Part shown: positions 1 to 8,220 of the stretch, one piece after another
Position numbering within the stretch: the stretch's first letter is position 1
Layout: every line of letters begins with the position of its first letter
Assembly (NCBI RefSeq): GCF_000332335.1
Contig: NZ_KB235950.1
Location: 1-46,184 of the forward strand
DNA length: 46,184 nt
Origin: Kamptonema formosum PCC 10802
GTDB lineage: Bacteria; Cyanobacteriota; Cyanobacteriia; Cyanobacteriales; Oscillatoriaceae
Direction of reading: 5' to 3'
The notes under the pieces: generated by a model
Told to the model about the DNA's origin: nothing
The model's input: the letters and a program-made list of their open reading frames with translations, nothing else
The model's database searches: none
Program-made: the position numbers and the translations under genes

Positions 1-177
1 TCTCATTTACGGCAATTTGCTGCCGAAAAGCGGCCACCGGCAGCCGAAAGTGGGCCACGAACAGCCGATTGGCCCCACAGAAGGGGGTGCCGGCGGGTCA
101 AATTATCTAATCTCCGGTTGAAAGCATATATACAAAACCTGTCTGAAGGCGTGTTTTACAAATCTCATTTAATCGGA
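1..177. other. Intergenic sequence at window edge
   Basis: No gene is supported here. The first 80 bases hold imperfectly repeated words around GCCGAAA and GGCCAC, and the rest is AT-richer non-coding sequence leading into a MITE-like element. Confidence 0.4.
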
Positions 178-341
178 TATAGCAGCAGTCATATTGGTTA
201 GAACAATAGAAGCTTCGGAAGCTCTGGAGCAAGGGAGGCCGGAATGTAGGTTTCCTAAATGCTTACTGCTGTATAGACGTAGGGCAGGCGTCCCGCCCCC
301 CCTGAAGGTCTAATGTTCTAACCTAAGTGCATACTGCTATA
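178..341. mobile_element. MITE-like element, copy 1
   Basis: This 164 bp non-coding element starts TATAGCAGCAGTCATATTGG and ends with the near-inverted form CTAAGTGCATACTGCTATA. The same sequence recurs at about a dozen places in the window. An internal CTTACTGCTGTATA followed by TAGACGTAGGGC suggests two joined half-elements. It ends 82 bp before the oxidoreductase start codon. There is no room for a transposase, so it would need one in trans. Confidence 0.8.
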
Positions 342-423
342 CACCTCGATAGCAGTGCACCGGCACCCCAGCTGCCGCAACGCTCTACAATTTGCAGACA
401 ATTCTGCTTTCCGGAACAAGCCA

Positions 424-1632
424 ATGGACAAACACCTCGTACTGATAGGAGGTGGCCACAGCCACGCCATCGCGCTGAAACTGTTTGGCGCGAAACCCTT
501 ATCGGGTGTGCGCCTCACCCTGATTTCGGACAGGTCCCACGCGCCCTATTCGGGGATGCTGCCTGGATATATCGCCGGCTTTTACAATTTTCAGGAGTGT
601 CACATCGACCTGCGGCAATTGGCACAGTTTGCCGGCACGCAGCTGTTAATTGACCGGGCGATTGGTCTGGATCTGGAAAGCAATCAGGTCCTGTGCGCCA
701 GCGGTGAAAAGGTGGGGTTTGAGCTGCTGTCTGTTGATATTGGCAGCACCCCTGCAGCGATATCGGTTGCGGGTGCGGCGGAATATGCGATTCCCGCGAA
801 GCCGGTGCCGCAGTTGCTTGCCGGCTGGAAGGAGATTGTGGATCTGGGCACCGGCTCTCCGGGGGAACCGCTGCGCCTTGGGATTGTCGGTGGGGGTGCC
901 GGTGGTGTGGAACTGGCGCTGGCGATGGGATCTCACCTGCAGCAAATGGATCGGGACGCCAGGGTGCCGGTGGGGAGTGTGGCAATTCATTTATTTCACA
1001 GCGGAGATCGGATTGTGCCGGCACACAGCAGCCGGTTGGGCCGGCGCTTGGGAGAAATTCTCACCCGCCGGGGGATTGCGCTGCATCTGGGGGAAAAAGT
1101 CTGTGAGGTGCAGCCGCGAGGAGACCGGCTGGGGTTGGGATCGCCGGCGGTGTGCGTGCGGTGTGAGTCGGGGCTGGCGGTGGAGTGCGACCGGGTGTTT
1201 TGGGTGACGCAGGCGTCGGCGGCGAGTTGGCTGGGGGAGGCGGGTCTGGCAACGGACGCTGCCGGTTTTATCCTGGTGGGAGATACGCTGCAGTCGGTGT
1301 CACACCCGAGGGTGTTTGCTGCGGGGGATGTGGCTGCGATGGTGAATTATCCCCGCCCTAAGGCTGGGGTGTTTGCTGTGCGCCAGGGAAAGCCGCTGTA
1401 CGAGAATTTGCGGCGGGTTTTGCTGGGGCTGGAGGTGAAGCCATTTAGACCGCAAAAGCAATTTCTCTCCTTAATTGGCACCGGCGACCGGTCGGCTATC
1501 GCATCTGTTCCTTTTTTGGGCGGTTCTTTTAGCTGTGGCCCGTCGCCGCTGCTGTGGCGCTGGAAAGATTGGATTGACCGGCGGTTTATGGCACAGTTTC
1601 GGGAGTTGCCGGTGAGGCTTCTATCCAGGTGA
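424..1632 (+). CDS. FAD-dependent pyridine nucleotide oxidoreductase, SelD N-terminal-domain type
   Basis: The product (402 aa) is an NDH-2-like flavoprotein. An N-terminal FAD-binding glycine motif (LVLIGGGHSHA, residues about 5-15), a central NAD(P)-binding motif (LGIVGGGAGGVE, about residue 152) and a late VFAAGDVA flavin motif give the two-dinucleotide-fold layout. It most resembles the N-terminal half of cyanobacterial selenide, water dikinase (SelD) fusions of roughly 740 aa. Here the frame stops just after the WKDWIDRRFM segment where the kinase half would be expected, and no GGCGAK-like SelD sequence follows. The open frame begins at a GTG at 355, but the ATG at 424 gives the conserved MDKHLVLIGGG start. 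The electron acceptor and substrate are unknown. It could be a free-standing paralogue or a truncated fusion. Confidence 0.75.
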   Translation: MDKHLVLIGGGHSHAIALKLFGAKPLSGVRLTLISDRSHAPYSGMLPGYIAGFYNFQECHIDLRQLAQFAGTQLLIDRAIGLDLESNQVLCASGEKVGFELLSVDIGSTPAAISVAGAAEYAIPAKPVPQLLAGWKEIVDLGTGSPGEPLRLGIVGGGAGGVELALAMGSHLQQMDRDARVPVGSVAIHLFHSGDRIVPAHSSRLGRRLGEILTRRGIALHLGEKVCEVQPRGDRLGLGSPAVCVRCESGLAVECDRVFWVTQASAASWLGEAGLATDAAGFILVGDTLQSVSHPRVFAAGDVAAMVNYPRPKAGVFAVRQGKPLYENLRRVLLGLEVKPFRPQKQFLSLIGTGDRSAIASVPFLGGSFSCGPSPLLWRWKDWIDRRFMAQFRELPVRLLSR

Positions 1633-1887
1633 TAGAAATTTTGCAGTTTAGATTTTGGATTTCCCCTCGTTCCCCTCGTTCCCCGACAGGCGCGGGAACC
1701 GCCCCGGAGCGCCACGTTCCTCGGCAGGCACGCTTTCCTGGCGCTAAAGGCTCTGCCTCCCTTCTCTAAGGAGCCGCATCATTAGCCTAACAGCTTATAA
1801 ATTATTGGCATAAGATTGAGCGGAATTTTCCCAGTCTAGTGCCCTTCCGCCACAGAACATCTGCCGCCGTCAAGCGGTCAGTAATGA
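1633..1887. other. Intergenic, repeat-derived
   Basis: No gene is seen. The stretch holds cyanobacterial-type repeat debris, including CGTTCCC words, GGCTCTGCCTCC and the phrase GCCTAACAGCTTA, which also occurs near 2270 and 37350. Confidence 0.4.
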
Positions 1888-2050
1888 TATAGCAGCAGTC
1901 ATATTGATTAGAACAATAGAAGCTTCGGGAGCGGAGGAGCAAGGGAGGCCGGAATGTACGTTTCCTAAATGCTTACTGCTATATAGACGTAGGGCAGGCG
2001 TCCGCCGAGCCTGAAGGTCTAATGTTCTAACCTAAGTGCATACTGCTATA
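1888..2050. mobile_element. MITE-like element, copy 2
   Basis: A nearly full-length copy of the element at 178-341, in the same orientation. It begins TATAGCAGCAGTCATATTGA and ends GTGCATACTGCTATA. It directly abuts copy 3 and shares a TA with it. Confidence 0.8.
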
Positions 2051-2164
2051 TAGCAATATTCACTTAGGTTCGGATACGCTCGTCGGAATGATCGCCTATC
2101 CTACAAGGTTCCGACCTAGGGCAGGCGCTCCCTCCGTGCCCTAACCCATACGATCAGTTTTATA
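2049..2164. mobile_element. MITE-like element, copy 3 (divergent subtype)
   Basis: It begins TATAGCAATATTCACTTAGG and is closely related to 36785-36900, sharing GACCTAGGGCAGGCGCTCCC. The right end is degenerate (CAGTTTTATA). It lies in tandem with copy 2. Confidence 0.6.
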
Positions 2165-2218
2165 CACTTAATTCGCATTATTTATTTCTATTCTATCGTT
2201 CCCAGATTAATCTGGGAA

Positions 2219-2278
2219 GGCAATCAGGAGGCTCTGCCCCGTTTCAACGGAAAAGCAGGTTAAAAGCCTAACAGCTTA
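2219..2278. repeat. 60 bp interspersed repeat, copy 1
   Basis: This 60 bp segment aligns without gaps to 37301-37360, including the shared AAGCAGGTTAAAAGCCTAAC, with a handful of mismatches. MITE copy 4 begins at its right edge, while the copy at 37301 has no element there. Confidence 0.65.
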
Positions 2279-2439
2279 TAGCAGCAGTCATATTGGTTAG
2301 AACAATAGAAGCTTCGGGAGCTCTGGAGCAAGGGAGGCCGAAATGTAGGTTTCCTAAATGCTTACTGCTATATAGACGTAGGGGGGGCGTCCGCCGAGCC
2401 TGAAGGTCTAATGCTCTAACCTAAGTGCATACTGCTATA
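2277..2439. mobile_element. MITE-like element, copy 4
   Basis: A 163 bp full-length copy, from TATAGCAGCAGTCATATTGG to GTGCATACTGCTATA. It is bordered by TA on both sides and inserted at the end of the 60 bp repeat at 2219-2278. Confidence 0.8.
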
Positions 2440-2445
2440 ACAGGC

Positions 2446-2484
2446 TAAAGTCAAAAGCAAAGGCACAGGCAAGATACCTGTGCC
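2446..2484 (-). terminator. Putative intrinsic terminator of rbp
   Basis: A perfect 8 bp stem, GGCACAGG (2462-2469) with CCTGTGCC (2477-2484) and a 7 nt loop, lies 74 bp beyond the rbp stop. On the minus strand the hairpin is followed by a T-rich run (TTTGCTTTTGACTTT). Confidence 0.6.
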
Positions 2485-2557
2485 ATATGATAACTTTCAT
2501 ACTGCCAGCCGGATGAGCGTCGCTGGCCGAAACTAAAATTGTTGCGCTAGGAGTTTA

Positions 2558-2890
2558 TTAGCGTGGGCGACCTTTCCCGCCGCCGCCGTAGCCACCACCG
2601 CCACCCCGGCTGCCGCCACCGCGACTTCCGCCCCCAGGCGGGCGGTCTTCCCGAGGCTTAGCCTTGTTAACCCTGAGATCGCGGCCCATCCACTCCGCTC
2701 CATCCAGGGCGTCAATAGCTGCCTGTTCTTCAGCGTCTGTTGACATTTCCACGAAACCAAAGCCTCGCGGGCGACCGGTTTCCCGGTCAGTGGGCAAATT
2801 AACCCGCTTCACGGTTCCGTATTCAGCAAAAACAGAGGTGAGATCGTCTGGTGTTACTTCGTAGGACAAGTTCCCTACATAGATCGACAT
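2558..2890 (-). CDS. RNA-binding protein, RRM domain with glycine-rich tail (Rbp type)
   Basis: The product (110 aa) has one RRM spanning about residues 2-78, with RNP2 (IYVGNLSYE, residues 3-11) and RNP1 (RGFGFVEM, about residues 42-49), followed by a Gly/Arg/Ser-rich tail. This is the layout of cyanobacterial Rbp proteins, cytoplasmic RNA-binding proteins many of which are induced by cold. The start is well placed: on the minus strand GGAGGT lies 6 nt before the ATG. Several hundred non-coding bases upstream leave room for the long leader known in this family, though no element is identified. It is monocistronic, with its own hairpin terminator. The nearest upstream gene is the likely cold-related desB on the same strand. 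Confidence 0.92.
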   Translation of the reverse strand: MSIYVGNLSYEVTPDDLTSVFAEYGTVKRVNLPTDRETGRPRGFGFVEMSTDAEEQAAIDALDGAEWMGRDLRVNKAKPREDRPPGGGSRGGGSRGGGGGYGGGGKGRPR

Positions 2891-3593
2891 GGAATACCTC
2901 CAAAGTTAAACATCGTAGAGATTCAGGTTCGGAGATATGCCTGCCGACACGCAAGGGTACATCCTTTGGAAATTCTGTAGCAAAGAAATAACCCTACAAC
3001 TGAATCTGATTTACAATTGACATGCCGCTCGATGAAACTTACTCAAACTGATTCAGTTTGATGTTCACTTCCTGCTTCGCCCTGGGGAGACGGCTCCTTC
3101 CAGTCCACAGGCGTCTATTCAGGCTGAGCTAACCTTATTTGTTTTTCGACGGGTGTTGCCAGCGAGTCGCGCCTTTTAGTTTGAATTCTAATGAGGTTGT
3201 TTACTTGCTTTTATTTAGCGGCAATTTCTATTTAGATTTTTCAGACCGGGCCAAGGGGAGACTGGTAGCGGTAGGGGCAGAGACTTTAAACTTGATACAG
3301 AGGTAGCACTCCCGAACGCGGGTCGTTTACCCCCAGTGGGGTGGGCCATCGGATCGGCCAAAGAATTGTCGCTCTCAGGGTATTATAGCACTCTTCCCGA
3401 AAAAATCGAGAAATTAGCCAGACAAATAAATACGCAGGGAGAGTGGAAAAGGGCGAGAACGGATCGGCAGAGGGGGGAAAGGCGCTCAACAGGGATATGT
3501 TCGTCCTGTGGTGGGGGATCGGTGGCGGGATGGCGGCAGTGTTGGGGATGGGGGAAGAGAGCCGGTGAGAGCTGGGGCTTTTGGGACAGTGGC
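2891..3593. other. Intergenic between desB and rbp, probable rbp leader
   Basis: No convincing gene. Short open frames occur on both strands without conserved motifs. The part next to rbp probably contains its promoter and 5' leader. The part near 3420-3590 is purine-rich on the plus strand. Confidence 0.4.
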
Positions 3594-3650
3594 AAGGCCG
3601 GTGCGGCTCGGCTGCCCTTGGCGAGGGGGGGAGCGAGCCGCACCGGCCTT
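3594..3650. repeat. Perfect 17 bp inverted repeat downstream of desB
   Basis: AAGGCCGGTGCGGCTCG at 3594-3610 pairs exactly with 3634-3650 around a 23 nt spacer. It lies 43 bp after the desB stop on the transcript strand and could form a strong 3' hairpin. No U-tract follows, so it may be a stability element or repeat rather than a classical terminator. Confidence 0.6.
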
Positions 3651-3692
3651 AAGTTAGGAGCAAGAGGGATGGATGATTGCGGGACAGGTATT

Positions 3693-5039
3693 TTAGAGAT
3701 TGCTGTCTATTGGGGCTGAAGCAATCTCAGTTTTGGGGCGGTAGTAAACCATCCCCCCTGTATCCGGGACAAAATGGCAACTTTTGTATGAGCGCCAGAA
3801 CGACTGCAAGATCGGAGCGCCCGAGTGCCGGTAATAGTTCCCCAGAATCGGTTTGAGCGCCTCGGTGGCAGTCTTCAGATGGTAGTGGGGAATGCCGATG
3901 AACAGGTGGTGAGCCACATGGGTGCCGATATTGTGGTGGATGTTATTGATCAAGCCGTAATCTCGGTCAATCGTGGAGAGGGCACCTTTGAGAAAATACC
4001 AGTCTTTGCCGCGATACCAGGGGATATCAGGCTCGGTGTGGTGCAGGAAGGTAACCAAGTCCAGCCAGACCACAAAAACGATGTATGGCCCGAGATAGTA
4101 TTTGAGCAGAAACAGCCAGCCATATTCATAAGTCAGCCAGCCCAGGAAGCCCAGCATCAGCGTGCAGCAGGCGGTGCTGGTCAGCACGTCCCATTTTTCC
4201 GAGGGGCGAAACAGGGGGCTGCCCGGGTGAAAGTGGGAGCCTCCTGGCCTTGAGGGAGAGCGCTTAAACAGGTAGAGGGGATAGACAAAGAGTAAGGCGA
4301 GATCGAAGCGGAGCATTTTTTCGTACCAGAGCATCTCTCGGTACGTGGTTTCCGTGACGGGATACCAGCTCTCATCCGTATCGATATTGCCGGTGTTGTT
4401 GTGGTGGGTGCGGTGGCTGATGCGCCAGCCATGAAAGGGAACGAGTATCGGGGTGTGGGCGAGATGGCCAATCAGATTGTTCAGCCATTTGCTTCGGGAA
4501 AAGGAACCGTGGCCACAGTCATGGCCTACCACAAACAAAGCCCAGAACATGGTGCCCTGCATCAGCCAGAACACTGGCCAGAAAAACCAGGAATCCAGAT
4601 AGGTGGCCACTGCATAGAGGAGGCCAACGATCGAAACATCCCAGAAAAAATAGGCTAGTGATTTTCCAGGGGATGGCACAAAGCAATGCGCCGGAATGGC
4701 AGCTTTCAACTCCTGTAGCGTGAATGGGGGTTCTGCCGCACCTTTGCAGGAGTCCTCTGGTGGAGGACTGTTCAACTCAACAAGCTTGGATTGCACCAAA
4801 GTTCGGATTGTACCTGAGTAGAAATGACGGGCTCTATTGTACCGCTTCACGAGGCATGCCTTTCCTGAAACTCCCCTCCAGGCTTTCGCCAAACACCGGC
4901 ACCCGAGCACGTCGCGGTCGATCCCCTCAAGCGCCAGTTTTTCTGTAAGGTTGGCTACTTTTCCCGGCAGGGCAAAGTTGTGTGGCGGGACAGGCTCGCC
5001 GTCTGGTGCAATCTGGTCAGGCGCTGAAGCACCTGCCAT
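3693..5039 (-). CDS. desB: Omega-3 (delta-15) acyl-lipid fatty acid desaturase
   Basis: This membrane di-iron enzyme puts a double bond at the omega-3 position of lipid-bound C18 acyl chains. The three histidine boxes are visible: HDCGH (residues 173-177), HRTHH (209-213) and HVAHH (374-378). The contexts GHGSFSR and NTGNIDTDESWYP are DesB-like rather than DesA-like. Hydrophobic segments occur near residues 130-172 and 288-335. At 448 aa it is about 80 residues longer than usual. Homology seems to begin near FTLQELKAAIP (residue 106), so the first 80 residues may not be translated; an in-frame GTG at 4796 would give 367 aa. However, the ATG at 5039 has AGGAG 9 nt upstream and the GTG has no clear ribosome site, so the long form is kept here. 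It is on the same strand as rbp. Confidence 0.88.
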   Translation of the reverse strand: MAGASAPDQIAPDGEPVPPHNFALPGKVANLTEKLALEGIDRDVLGCRCLAKAWRGVSGKACLVKRYNRARHFYSGTIRTLVQSKLVELNSPPPEDSCKGAAEPPFTLQELKAAIPAHCFVPSPGKSLAYFFWDVSIVGLLYAVATYLDSWFFWPVFWLMQGTMFWALFVVGHDCGHGSFSRSKWLNNLIGHLAHTPILVPFHGWRISHRTHHNNTGNIDTDESWYPVTETTYREMLWYEKMLRFDLALLFVYPLYLFKRSPSRPGGSHFHPGSPLFRPSEKWDVLTSTACCTLMLGFLGWLTYEYGWLFLLKYYLGPYIVFVVWLDLVTFLHHTEPDIPWYRGKDWYFLKGALSTIDRDYGLINNIHHNIGTHVAHHLFIGIPHYHLKTATEALKPILGNYYRHSGAPILQSFWRSYKSCHFVPDTGGMVYYRPKTEIASAPIDSNL

Positions 5040-5864
5040 CGCGGCCCGCTCCTGAACCCTCTGGGCCTTTTTTTTTAGCGGCCACGCCCCCGCCAGAGGG
5101 CGACTGGGCCAGCGTTTCTAACGGGTTTGGGGCGATCCCCACCCTCTCCTATAGCAGGATGCATTTAGGTTAGGACATTTGAGCGAGAGGGCACGGAGGT
5201 AAAGACTGCCCTACGGCTTTTTCCCTAGGTCCCGGATGTCCTAACCAATATGACTGCTTCTAGATCGCGTCCGGCTGATTGCCCGTGGGCCATTAGAGTG
5301 AAGGGGGAGAGGCCGCGGGCGCAAGACATCAATTCCGCAATTGAGCCGGCACGCTCTCAAACTTCTGCCCTGAGCCGGCATCGGAGGATCGCGACAGCCC
5401 CAGGCCGGTGTGGGTTGAGGCAGCCGCAGTCGCAGCTGAGCGCTGCAACTGATGCTGGCCCTAACGTGTTACCATGCCCTGCGGGGGCAGATTGCCTTCC
5501 CCCCAATGCCTCTAGCCGCTGGCTTTGGCCCCCCTGACATAAGCGCCCTGCGCCAGATCTGGCGATTCGCCTGACGCCCTGTGGGGAATTCTGGCAGAAT
5601 TTGGTTAAGTCAGCAGCACCCAAGGCCGGCCAGGGGGCGTGCCGTGGCGCTGTTCGACTGGCGTGGCGAGCGTCGCGCCGGCCCAGGTTAGAGGGTTTTC
5701 CTACAGGGGGAAGCCGTTGGGATTTCCCGATTGGTTTTGGCAGGGGGGCAATTCTAGAAACAAACCAAAAGTTAGAAGTTCCAGGCGAGAGAGAGCAGTT
5801 ATGATTAGCCAGTTATGCAGAGCGGGTAACATAAGTTTCTATAAGGGCAATTGAGAGGTAGTGG
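5040..5864. other. Intergenic between desB and ftsQ
   Basis: No gene is supported; the open frames are short, GC-driven and without motifs. It contains a T9 run at about 5070 and a divergent MITE at 5150-5262. No other division gene such as ddl is visible upstream of ftsQ. Confidence 0.4.
5150..5262. mobile_element. MITE-like element, copy 5 (divergent, short)
   Basis: It begins TATAGCAGGATGCATTTAGG and ends CCTAACCAATATGACTGCTT followed by CTA, so its orientation is opposite to copy 1. The interior differs but keeps the CCCTACG and CCTAGGTCC words of the 115 bp subtype. Confidence 0.6.
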
Positions 5865-6728
5865 ATGGATAGCATCGCATCGGTCTCTCAGTCAGAATTA
5901 GGACTCAGGCGCAAACAGCTGCAGCGCGCTCGACGCCTGAGATTGCTACAGGTTGGCTGGCAAACAGTGAGCGCAGGCTGTCTGGCTTGGGGTTTAGTCT
6001 GGGTGACGGGCCGGCCCGCTTGGGTGATTCACCAACCAGAGCAGGTTGTCATCGAGGGGAACGAGCTCCTCTCAGCCAGGACCATTCGCTCTCTCCTGCC
6101 TGTATCCTATCCCCAGTCGCTGCTGCGGCTGCAACCCGAGGTGATGGCTAAGCAGCTAGAGTCCCAAGCCCCGATTGCCAAAGCCACGGTCAGCCGCCAT
6201 CTGTTTCCTGCCGGCTTGACTGTCACCGTCAAAGAACGATATCCCGTGGCGCTGACCGTACCGGCGGCAGCGGGCCCGGAGGCCGCTCCGAGCAACCCCT
6301 CTCACCAGGGGGTACTCGATGAAAATGGCTGGTGGGTGCCCCTAAAAAGCTACACCTCCCTGGAGGCTTCCCTGCAACTGCCGGCCCTGAAAGTGATCGG
6401 CAATCCCGACCAGTACCGCCATGAGTGGCCCCCCCTGTATGAAGCCGTGAGCCGCTCTCCCGTCAAAGTTTCTCAAATTGACTGGCAGGACCGAGCTAAT
6501 TTAGTCCTGAAAACCGAGCTGGGCACTGTTCATTTGGGGCCGTACAGTTCCAAGTTTGTTGAGCAACTCAAAGTCCTCGATCGCATGCGTCAGTTACCAA
6601 AACACCCGCGTTACAGCCAGATAGCATACATCGACCTGAAAAATCCAGCCTCCCCTGCCGTTAAAATTCTGCCCGACTCCGCCAAAGCGCCGCCAAAAGC
6701 CCCCAACAGGAGCTCGGGCGCGCGCTGA
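5865..6728 (+). CDS. ftsQ: Cell division protein FtsQ/DivIB family
   Basis: The product (287 aa) is a single-pass divisome protein linking FtsZ-ring assembly to septal peptidoglycan synthesis. It has a basic cytoplasmic N-terminus (residues 1-30), one membrane segment (about 33-52) and a POTRA domain (about 57-127, from VVIEGNELLSARTI to VTVKERYPV), then the FtsQ beta domain with a typical DENGWWVPL stretch. The C-terminus is Pro/Lys-rich. The ATG at 5865 has AGAGG 6 nt upstream. ftsZ follows 169 bp later in the same direction, the usual cyanobacterial order. The gap and an apparent ftsZ promoter suggest ftsZ can also be transcribed separately. Confidence 0.93.
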   Translation: MDSIASVSQSELGLRRKQLQRARRLRLLQVGWQTVSAGCLAWGLVWVTGRPAWVIHQPEQVVIEGNELLSARTIRSLLPVSYPQSLLRLQPEVMAKQLESQAPIAKATVSRHLFPAGLTVTVKERYPVALTVPAAAGPEAAPSNPSHQGVLDENGWWVPLKSYTSLEASLQLPALKVIGNPDQYRHEWPPLYEAVSRSPVKVSQIDWQDRANLVLKTELGTVHLGPYSSKFVEQLKVLDRMRQLPKHPRYSQIAYIDLKNPASPAVKILPDSAKAPPKAPNRSSGAR

Positions 6729-6841
6729 GGGCGCTCCACTCAGGGGTGAGGCCGCCCGCCCCGCCCGTGAGAGTGCAGCAGCAAGTCAGGGACTGTCAAC
6801 AAGCGATTGCTATTGTTGGTAATATGAGCGACATACCCTAT

Positions 6842-6882
6842 AGTTGACTAGAGTTGCCTAAAGTTGAAGAGTTGTTTATAGA
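6842..6882 (+). promoter_or_regulatory. Candidate ftsZ promoter with phased AGTTG repeats
   Basis: Four AGTTG pentamers begin at 6842, 6852, 6862 and 6870; the first three are exactly 10 bp apart, on one face of the helix. A possible -35 TTGCCT (6854-6859) lies 17 bp before a -10-like TATAGA (6877-6882), 15 bp ahead of the ftsZ ATG. The pentamers overlap the -35, as expected for an operator. The assignment is inferential, and the implied leader would be very short. Confidence 0.4.
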
Positions 6883-6897
6883 GCGTTCTTTATTGCA

Positions 6898-8169
6898 ATG
6901 ACACTTAATAGTAAAATAGGGCTCGCCCATGAAAGCCCGCCTTCCCAAGGACAGTCAGGTTTTCCAGGAACAGTGGACAACTCCAATCCCTTTGGCAACT
7001 CAGGGTTTTATTTGGGCCAAACTAACAGCGTAAAAGGCATGCCTGGGGAAGATTCTAGGAGTGGGGAGATTGTGCCTAGCACCATAGCCAGAATAAAAGT
7101 GATTGGCGTGGGTGGTGGCGGCGGGAACGCCATTAACCGCATGATTGCTAGTGATGTGTCAGGGGTAGAATTTTGGACGATTAACACCGACGCCCAAGCC
7201 CTCAATCAGTCGAGTGCGCCCCAACGCTTGCAGATCGGACAAAAGCTGACGCGCGGTCTGGGCGCGGGCGGCAATCCGGCAATTGGCCAAAAGGCGGCTG
7301 AAGAATCTCGCGACGAGATCGCCCAGGCTCTGGGTCAGTGCGACCTCGTGTTTATTACCGCCGGTATGGGCGGCGGCACCGGCACGGGAGCGGCTCCAAT
7401 TGTGGCTGAAGTGGCAAAGGAAGTTGGCGCTCTCACCGTGGGCGTGGTGACTCGCCCGTTCACCTTTGAGGGGCGTCGCCGCACTAGCCAGGCAGATGAA
7501 GGCATTAACGCTCTGCAAAGTCGGGTGGACACCCTGATTATTATCCCCAATGACAAGCTGCTGGCGGTGATCTCTGAACAAACGCCGGTGCAAGAAGCCT
7601 TTCGGGTGGCAGATGACATCCTGCGCCAGGGGGTTCAGGGGATCTCCGATATCATCACTATTCCAGGTTTGGTTAATGTTGACTTCGCCGATGTGCGAGC
7701 GGTGATGGCCGATGCCGGCTCGGCTCTGATGGGGATCGGTATTGGCTCTGGCAAATCCCGGGCCCGGGAAGCAGCTACTGCAGCTATCTCCTCGCCGTTG
7801 CTGGAATCCTCTATAGAAGGGGCTAAGGGCGTAGTGTTTAACATCACCGGCGGCAGCGACCTGACGCTTCACGAGGTGAGCGGCGCTGCCGACATCATCT
7901 ACGAAGCTGTCGATCCCAATGCCAATATTATTTTTGGTGCCGTTATTGACGACCGCCTCCAGGGTGAGATCAGAATTACCGTGATCGCCACTGGATTTAC
8001 CGGCGAACCTCAATCTAATGCGCCGGCGGCGAAAGTAATTACCCCCTCACGCCAAGCTGCTAGGCCGGCGGCACCACCCCCACCCGCTTACGAACCCCAA
8101 AAACCCCAACAGCCACCGGGATTGGACATTCCTGAATTCCTGCAGCGCCGGCGTCCGCCAAAAAGCTGA
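6898..8169 (+). CDS. ftsZ: Cell division GTPase FtsZ
   Basis: The product (423 aa) is the tubulin-like GTPase that polymerises into the division ring. The GTPase core begins after a 60-residue Gly/Ser/Asn-rich N-terminal extension of the kind found in cyanobacterial FtsZ. The tubulin signature [10 protein letters not shown] is at residues 158-167, an early glycine loop (GVGGGGGNA) at about 70-78, and the T7-loop region NVDFADV at 260-266. A Pro/Ala-rich linker leads to the conserved C-terminal peptide IPEFLQRRR (about 411-419), the docking site for membrane tethers such as SepF or ZipN. The ATG at 6898 is the only sensible start. No ftsA is seen nearby, as expected in cyanobacteria. Confidence 0.98.
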   Translation: MTLNSKIGLAHESPPSQGQSGFPGTVDNSNPFGNSGFYLGQTNSVKGMPGEDSRSGEIVPSTIARIKVIGVGGGGGNAINRMIASDVSGVEFWTINTDAQALNQSSAPQRLQIGQKLTRGLGAGGNPAIGQKAAEESRDEIAQALGQCDLVFITAGMGGGTGTGAAPIVAEVAKEVGALTVGVVTRPFTFEGRRRTSQADEGINALQSRVDTLIIIPNDKLLAVISEQTPVQEAFRVADDILRQGVQGISDIITIPGLVNVDFADVRAVMADAGSALMGIGIGSGKSRAREAATAAISSPLLESSIEGAKGVVFNITGGSDLTLHEVSGAADIIYEAVDPNANIIFGAVIDDRLQGEIRITVIATGFTGEPQSNAPAAKVITPSRQAARPAAPPPPAYEPQKPQQPPGLDIPEFLQRRRPPKS

Positions 8170-8220
8170 GATTTTAGATTTTAGATTTTAGATTTTAAAT
8201 TCAATCTAAAATCTAAAATC
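8170..8220. repeat. GATTTTA heptamer repeat forming an AT-rich hairpin
   Basis: Four tandem GATTTTA units (8170-8197) are followed by the complementary AATCTAAAATCTAAAATC (8203-8220). The RNA can fold into a stem of up to 18 bp right after the ftsZ stop codon. It may serve as a 3' end structure, but no T-run follows. Confidence 0.6.

Noticed and set aside
3336-3719. 127-aa plus-strand ORF
   Set aside because: Low-complexity Gly/Trp/Arg composition, no ribosome site, overlaps the desB 3' end and its inverted repeat.
4796-5039. Separate gene for the DesB N-terminal extension
   Set aside because: It is in frame with desB with no stop between, and no family is recognised. It is treated as an uncertain extension.
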